NCBI GenBank assembly: GCA_020056045.1
Contig: JAGVIM010000014.1
Span: 1-7,714 of the forward strand
Origin: Nanobdellota archaeon
GTDB taxonomy: Archaea > Nanobdellota > Nanobdellia > Pacearchaeales > GW2011-AR1
Direction of reading: 5' to 3'
DNA length: 7,714 nucleotides
The first letter of the stretch is position 1. Every line of letters begins with the position of its first letter. A program made the translations under genes and the position numbers. The notes beneath the pieces are model-generated. The model saw only the letters and a list, made by a program, of their open reading frames with translations, did no database searches and was not told the DNA's origin. Shown here piece by piece: positions 5,551 through 7,714 of this stretch.

Positions 5551-5888
5551 TGTACTTCTCCTTGCCCTTCTCTTTGTAAAACAACATAGTGAGAAACATC
5601 TATTCCACTATGAAAGCATCCAGGTCTTTCATAAACTCCGCCATAAGCATCTTGTGGTCCATTTGCTAGAATTATAGTAAAATCAGTATCCTTATTTGGA
5701 CTCATAGAAAAATCAACACCATTACAACATGGAGCACGACCTTCATAATATCCAACATAAGCTTTTTTTGGTTCTTTCAATTCTTTTAATTTTTCTCCAG
5801 ATCTATGTTTAGTTTGAAAAAATTGAACAACATCATTTTTTTTAACATCATTCACTAGCTCACTTAAAGGTTTTAATTCTCTTGTCAT
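5547..5888 (-). CDS. Unrecognised 113-aa protein with a Cys-Cys pair
   Basis: The sequence opens with a charged helix-like region (residues 5-45, Lys-rich). A compact part follows with YVGYYEG, Cys54-Cys55, TDFTIILANG (68-77), a Gly/Tyr-rich loop, Cys91-Phe-His93 and a last strand HYVVLQ. Two Cys-containing loops and His93 could bind a metal, but no family is recognised. An ATG at 5906 would add six residues (MGGDGK), but those codons are the SD itself (GGGAGGAG, eight bases before 5888), and 5888 lies one base after the stop of the 42-aa gene. The gene therefore starts at 5888. It overlaps the 102-aa gene by ATGA. Confidence 0.75.
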   Translation of the reverse strand: MTRELKPLSELVNDVKKNDVVQFFQTKHRSGEKLKELKEPKKAYVGYYEGRAPCCNGVDFSMSPNKDTDFTIILANGPQDAYGGVYERPGCFHSGIDVSHYVVLQREGQGEVQ

Positions 5889-5889
5889 C

Positions 5890-6018
5890 TTACCATCTCC
5901 TCCCATTGGTTATTTTGATTATTTTATTATTAACAATGAAAATTCCCTCTGAAATCATTAAAGCATTTCCAATTGTTTCAGCAAGTTTTTCAAGATATGT
6001 TAAAATTTTATTTTTCAT
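5890..6018 (-). CDS. 42-aa micro-protein, paralogue of the 56-aa gene at 7335-7505
   Basis: The protein begins MKNKILTYLEKLAETIGNAL, an amphipathic helix, and continues with EGIFIVNNKIIKI, a likely beta hairpin. It shares EGIFIVxNKIIKIxN and the preceding (E)xLAxxxG helix with the 56-aa protein 1.4 kb upstream in the same operon. Two independent short frames conserving the same peptide is good evidence that both are real. The ATG is one base after the stop of the response-regulator-like gene, with GGAG ten bases upstream. The stop is one base before the 113-aa gene. Function is unknown; the size suggests a small subunit, adaptor or regulator. Confidence 0.8.
   Translation of the reverse strand: MKNKILTYLEKLAETIGNALMISEGIFIVNNKIIKITNGRRW
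5897..5904 (-). promoter_or_regulatory. SD deciding the start of the 113-aa gene
   Basis: GGGAGGAG on the minus strand, eight bases before the ATG at 5888. It overlaps the 3' end of the 42-aa micro-gene and overlies the alternative start codon at 5906, which argues against that longer start. Confidence 0.65.
5912..5950 (-). repeat. 39-bp repeat, copy 1, inside the 42-aa gene
   Basis: It matches 7360-7398 at 37 of 39 positions. It encodes the conserved SEGIFIV-NKIIKI part. The identity at DNA level is higher than protein conservation alone would need, since flanking codons differ freely, so a recent duplication or gene conversion of this segment is likely. Confidence 0.8.
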
Positions 6019-6019
6019 T

Positions 6020-6790
6020 TTACATTTTCTCCTTCATTTCTATTAATAACTCTTCATAAGCTCTTTTCCAGAATTCAGGTGTAGCTTTTTCATTAGGATT
6101 ATTTTGAGAACAATCAACAAGTGCCCAATTTCTTTTTCCACAATAATTTTGTATTGGCTGAGTTAATGCATCATGATGATGAGTTGATGTTGCAAGAATT
6201 TTTGGAATTCCTAATTCTTCTGCTTTTTCAGCAACAAGAATTCCAAGAGCTTGATTTGCAGGATCTTTTTGCATTGCTTGTGCTAATGCTTCATAATGAT
6301 CTCTAAATTCATAAGGTCTTGATTTGCAAACCATTCCAAGAGTATTTTTTGCAATATGAGAAGCAACTTCTTTTCCAAGCATATTAACTTGTTTAATTGC
6401 CCTTACTACGGGATTTTTCATAGGATCTGATTCTTCTGATTCAGAAGCCATACTTCTAACATAAGTTCTAAGTTCAGGATCAGCTAAATCAATAAATTGT
6501 GACAATACTTCTGTATATCTTTCAACTCTCTGTGCTGTTTCATCTGTTGCAAGCATTTTTTCAATTACTTGTTTTCCTAAAGATGTATCATTACTAGAAT
6601 TTCTAGGAAAGAAACAATCAGTAATAACTCCATTAAATTTTTGATTTTGAAGTTTGTATTCAGCTTCATCAAAGCAATTAGCAAAAATAGGTATTGCATT
6701 TACATCAGGATTTGTAAAGTGCATTGCTGCAGCAGTCATAAAGTCAGGATTATCTTCAACAACAAGTATTTGTAAAAGATTTAATGTCAT
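6020..6790 (-). CDS. Response-regulator (REC)-like protein with a large helical insertion
   Basis: The N-terminus has the hallmarks of a receiver domain: LQILVVEDNPD (7-16) with the acidic pair Glu12-Asp13, then FNGVITDCFFP (52-62) with Asp58 at the phospho-acceptor position. The fourth-strand equivalent appears far downstream as IPKILATST (195-203), with Thr201/Ser202 as the switch residue, and a fifth strand as WALVDC (222-227). The usual conserved Lys after strand five is not seen. About 115 residues, mostly helical, are inserted between strands three and four, where a normal receiver has 20-30. No DNA-binding domain is attached (256 aa in all). It may act as a single-domain signalling or scaffold protein, and phosphorylation is uncertain without the Lys. 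GGAG seven bases upstream and an ATGA overlap fix the start. Confidence 0.8.
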   Translation of the reverse strand: MTLNLLQILVVEDNPDFMTAAAMHFTNPDVNAIPIFANCFDEAEYKLQNQKFNGVITDCFFPRNSSNDTSLGKQVIEKMLATDETAQRVERYTEVLSQFIDLADPELRTYVRSMASESEESDPMKNPVVRAIKQVNMLGKEVASHIAKNTLGMVCKSRPYEFRDHYEALAQAMQKDPANQALGILVAEKAEELGIPKILATSTHHHDALTQPIQNYCGKRNWALVDCSQNNPNEKATPEFWKRAYEELLIEMKEKM

Positions 6791-7338
6791 TTTCTTTCTC
6801 CAAAATATTTACTTACTATTTTCTGTTGAGCATAGTTTGAAGCAATATCTTTTCCATTTTGAGTATGTCTTGCAATAAATCCAAGTTGCTTTAATTTTTC
6901 ATCATAAAATTTTCTTACTTCAGAAACTAATTTACCTCCAACTTGTTCATGAGGAAGATCTGCAAAAGAAGAATAAGTAAATTCATTAATTGTTCTTTCT
7001 TTTATTAAATCAGCAGTTTCAATTGCAAATCTTCTGGCAATATTTGAAACTCTTAAAGAATCAGCGTTTTCATAAGGTTGTTCTTTAAGATATATTGCAG
7101 AAAGATTTAATGCTCTATGAACAGGATCTCTTGCATATCTTGGTATTTTATTTGGATTTCCATCTGATTCCCAGTTCCATATCCATCTTCTATTTTCAAA
7201 ATTAGATAAATATGAAATATCATAAGCTCGAGTTTCTAATTTTTGGCAAAGCTCTATGTTATCAAGAGTTTTTGCTTCAAAAGCTCTTAGTTCTTGATTT
7301 TTTCTACTTTCATAATCCTTAAATCTTTGAGTTGTCAT
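6787..7338 (-). CDS. Unrecognised 183-aa mostly helical protein
   Basis: The protein is rich in charged helix-formers, with a probable helix over 1-40 and further helices at about 73-86, 93-117, 130-152 and 162-180. A Trp-rich segment RRWIWNWESDG lies at 50-60. There is no signal peptide, membrane segment or recognisable catalytic motif. The ATG follows a GGGGGG run and overlaps the stop of the 56-aa micro-gene by ATGA. Its own stop overlaps the start of the response-regulator-like gene in the same way. This strict coupling suggests that the 56-aa, 183-aa and 256-aa products are made in fixed ratio and may interact. Confidence 0.75.
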   Translation of the reverse strand: MTTQRFKDYESRKNQELRAFEAKTLDNIELCQKLETRAYDISYLSNFENRRWIWNWESDGNPNKIPRYARDPVHRALNLSAIYLKEQPYENADSLRVSNIARRFAIETADLIKERTINEFTYSSFADLPHEQVGGKLVSEVRKFYDEKLKQLGFIARHTQNGKDIASNYAQQKIVSKYFGERK

Positions 7339-7505
7339 TTTAGCCCCCCTAAATTTGAAATTTTGATTATTTTATTATCAACAATGAAAATTCCTTCTAG
7401 AGCTAGGAATGATTTTCCATACTTCATTGCAAGATTTTCAAAGCATTCTATTATGCTTTTCTTTATCTTGCTTTCTGATTCATTTTCTTGTTTTTTCTTT
7501 GTCAT
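7335..7505 (-). CDS. 56-aa micro-protein, first gene of the long operon
   Basis: Reading from 7505: a very polar Lys/Glu start (MTKKKQENESESKIKKS), a helix (IIECFENLAMKYG), then EGIFIVDNKIIKIS, matching the 42-aa protein at 5890-6018. The stop TGA overlaps the next ATG (ATGA). No SD precedes the ATG (AATATAAAACAAA), as expected if it heads a leaderless or near-leaderless message. I cannot point to a clear TATA box at the right distance; a weak candidate is GTATTATG near 7535-7542. The final GGLK is the SD of the next gene read as codons. Function unknown. Confidence 0.8.
   Translation of the reverse strand: MTKKKQENESESKIKKSIIECFENLAMKYGKSFLALEGIFIVDNKIIKISNLGGLK
7360..7398 (-). repeat. 39-bp repeat, copy 2, inside the 56-aa gene
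   Basis: Second copy of the segment at 5912-5950, with two differences (the C/T at 7379 and the C/T at 7395). It encodes the EGIFIVDNKIIKI part of the 56-aa protein. Confidence 0.8.
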
Positions 7506-7556
7506 TTTGTTTTATATTAACTATTTAGTGATAACATAATACTAGAAAAATAGTCT

Positions 7557-7595
7557 TTAATATCTTTCTGATATTAATGATATCACTGATATCAA
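7557..7595. promoter_or_regulatory. Operator-like array of GATAT[C/T] sites between divergent genes
   Basis: Three copies of TGATATYA recur every nine bases (7569-7576, 7578-7585, 7587-7594), the last two being perfect 8-bp palindromes. The first copy also forms the right arm of a 21-bp inverted repeat, TTAATATC-TTTCT-GATATTAA (7557-7577). The array stops six bases before the BRE of the plus-strand promoter and lies about 50-90 bp upstream of the minus-strand operon. That is the position of an activator or shared regulator site. The regulator is unknown. Confidence 0.6.
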
Positions 7596-7600
7596 TTTTA

Positions 7601-7616
7601 GAAAAGCTTAAATATA
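7601..7616 (+). promoter_or_regulatory. Archaeal BRE/TATA promoter, leaderless
   Basis: GAAAAG followed by CTTAAATATA is a strong archaeal BRE plus TATA box. The box centre is about 25 bp before the A of the ATG at 7636, so transcription should start at or next to the start codon. No SD is present, which agrees. This is the clearest archaeal promoter in the window and the main reason for the organism call. Confidence 0.7.
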
Positions 7617-7635
7617 CCTGTTTTTTAATAGATTC

Positions 7636-7714
7636 ATGGAAAACAATAAACTTTATATATCCAAAACTATTGATAATACTAATATGCTCCCCGGTGATCC
7701 TAAAAGGTTGCCGG
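7636..7714 (+). CDS. Probable nucleoside phosphorylase (PNP/uridine phosphorylase family), 5' end only
   Basis: The 26 visible codons read MENNKLYISK, then TIDNTNMLPGDPKRLP before the window ends. The (L/V)(M/L)PGDPxR block near residue 18 is the N-terminal phosphate-binding signature of the purine nucleoside/uridine phosphorylase family, which cleaves nucleosides with phosphate to free base and ribose-1-phosphate. Its distance from the N-terminus is normal for the family. Substrate cannot be told from this fragment. It is divergent from the minus-strand operon, transcribed from a leaderless promoter, and preceded by a palindromic operator-like array. It is the only gene here with an ordinary metabolic assignment. 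Confidence 0.7.
   Translation, partial: MENNKLYISKTIDNTNMLPGDPKRLP

Noticed and set aside
1..7714. JAB-type isopeptidase, E1/ThiF enzyme, PafA/Dop ligase or proteasome subunit
   Set aside because: No E...HxH...S..D metalloprotease motif, no nucleotide-binding GxGxxG with a downstream Cys-x-x-Cys, and no Thr-nucleophile beta-subunit start was found in any product.
1..7714. tRNA, rRNA, insertion sequences or attachment sites
   Set aside because: No tRNA-like cloverleaf, rRNA segment, transposase motif or terminal inverted repeats were seen by eye on either strand.

Overview
The window looks like an AT-rich archaeal genome segment, possibly from a small-genome (DPANN-like) lineage. The placement is inferred from promoter layout and gene style, not from a marker gene. 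At 7601-7616 a purine-rich BRE followed by an archaeal TATA box lies about 25 bp before an ATG, which fits a leaderless transcript. A matching element lies about 25 bp before the ATG at 468. Genes at the head of a transcript lack a Shine-Dalgarno (SD) sequence. Internal genes carry GGAG/GGAGG and either overlap their neighbour by ATGA or leave one base between stop and start. The standard genetic code is in use.

Nearly all coding is on the minus strand, and transcription runs from high to low coordinates. (1) 7505 to 3667 is a tightly packed run of ten small genes: two paralogous micro-proteins (56 and 42 aa), a response-regulator-like protein with a large helical insertion, a Cys-rich protein and several proteins I do not recognise. 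(2) 3597 to 689 holds a 301-aa unknown, an AAA+ unfoldase of the ARC/Mpa branch, and a 142-aa protein that reads as a MoaD/ThiS/ubiquitin-like beta-grasp fold ending in Arg-Gly-Gly plus six residues. An oligo-T terminator follows. (3) A 220-bp gap with a 19-bp direct repeat and a likely promoter leads to a 146-aa unknown (very tentatively E2-like) and the first codons of another gene running off the left edge. (4) At the right edge a divergent plus-strand gene begins, probably a nucleoside phosphorylase. The divergent spacer holds an ordered array of GATAT[C/T] palindromes.

The most interesting hypothesis is that the ARC-type ATPase and the ubiquitin-like protein beside it form a protein-tagging and unfolding system, with the many small proteins as adaptors, substrates or regulators. 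No protease, E1 enzyme, JAB peptidase or Pup ligase is recognisable in the window. The function of the long operon is unknown. One caution applies throughout: many C-terminal Gly-Gly pairs here are simply the next gene's SD sequence read as codons, so Gly-Gly tails alone are not evidence of tagging.
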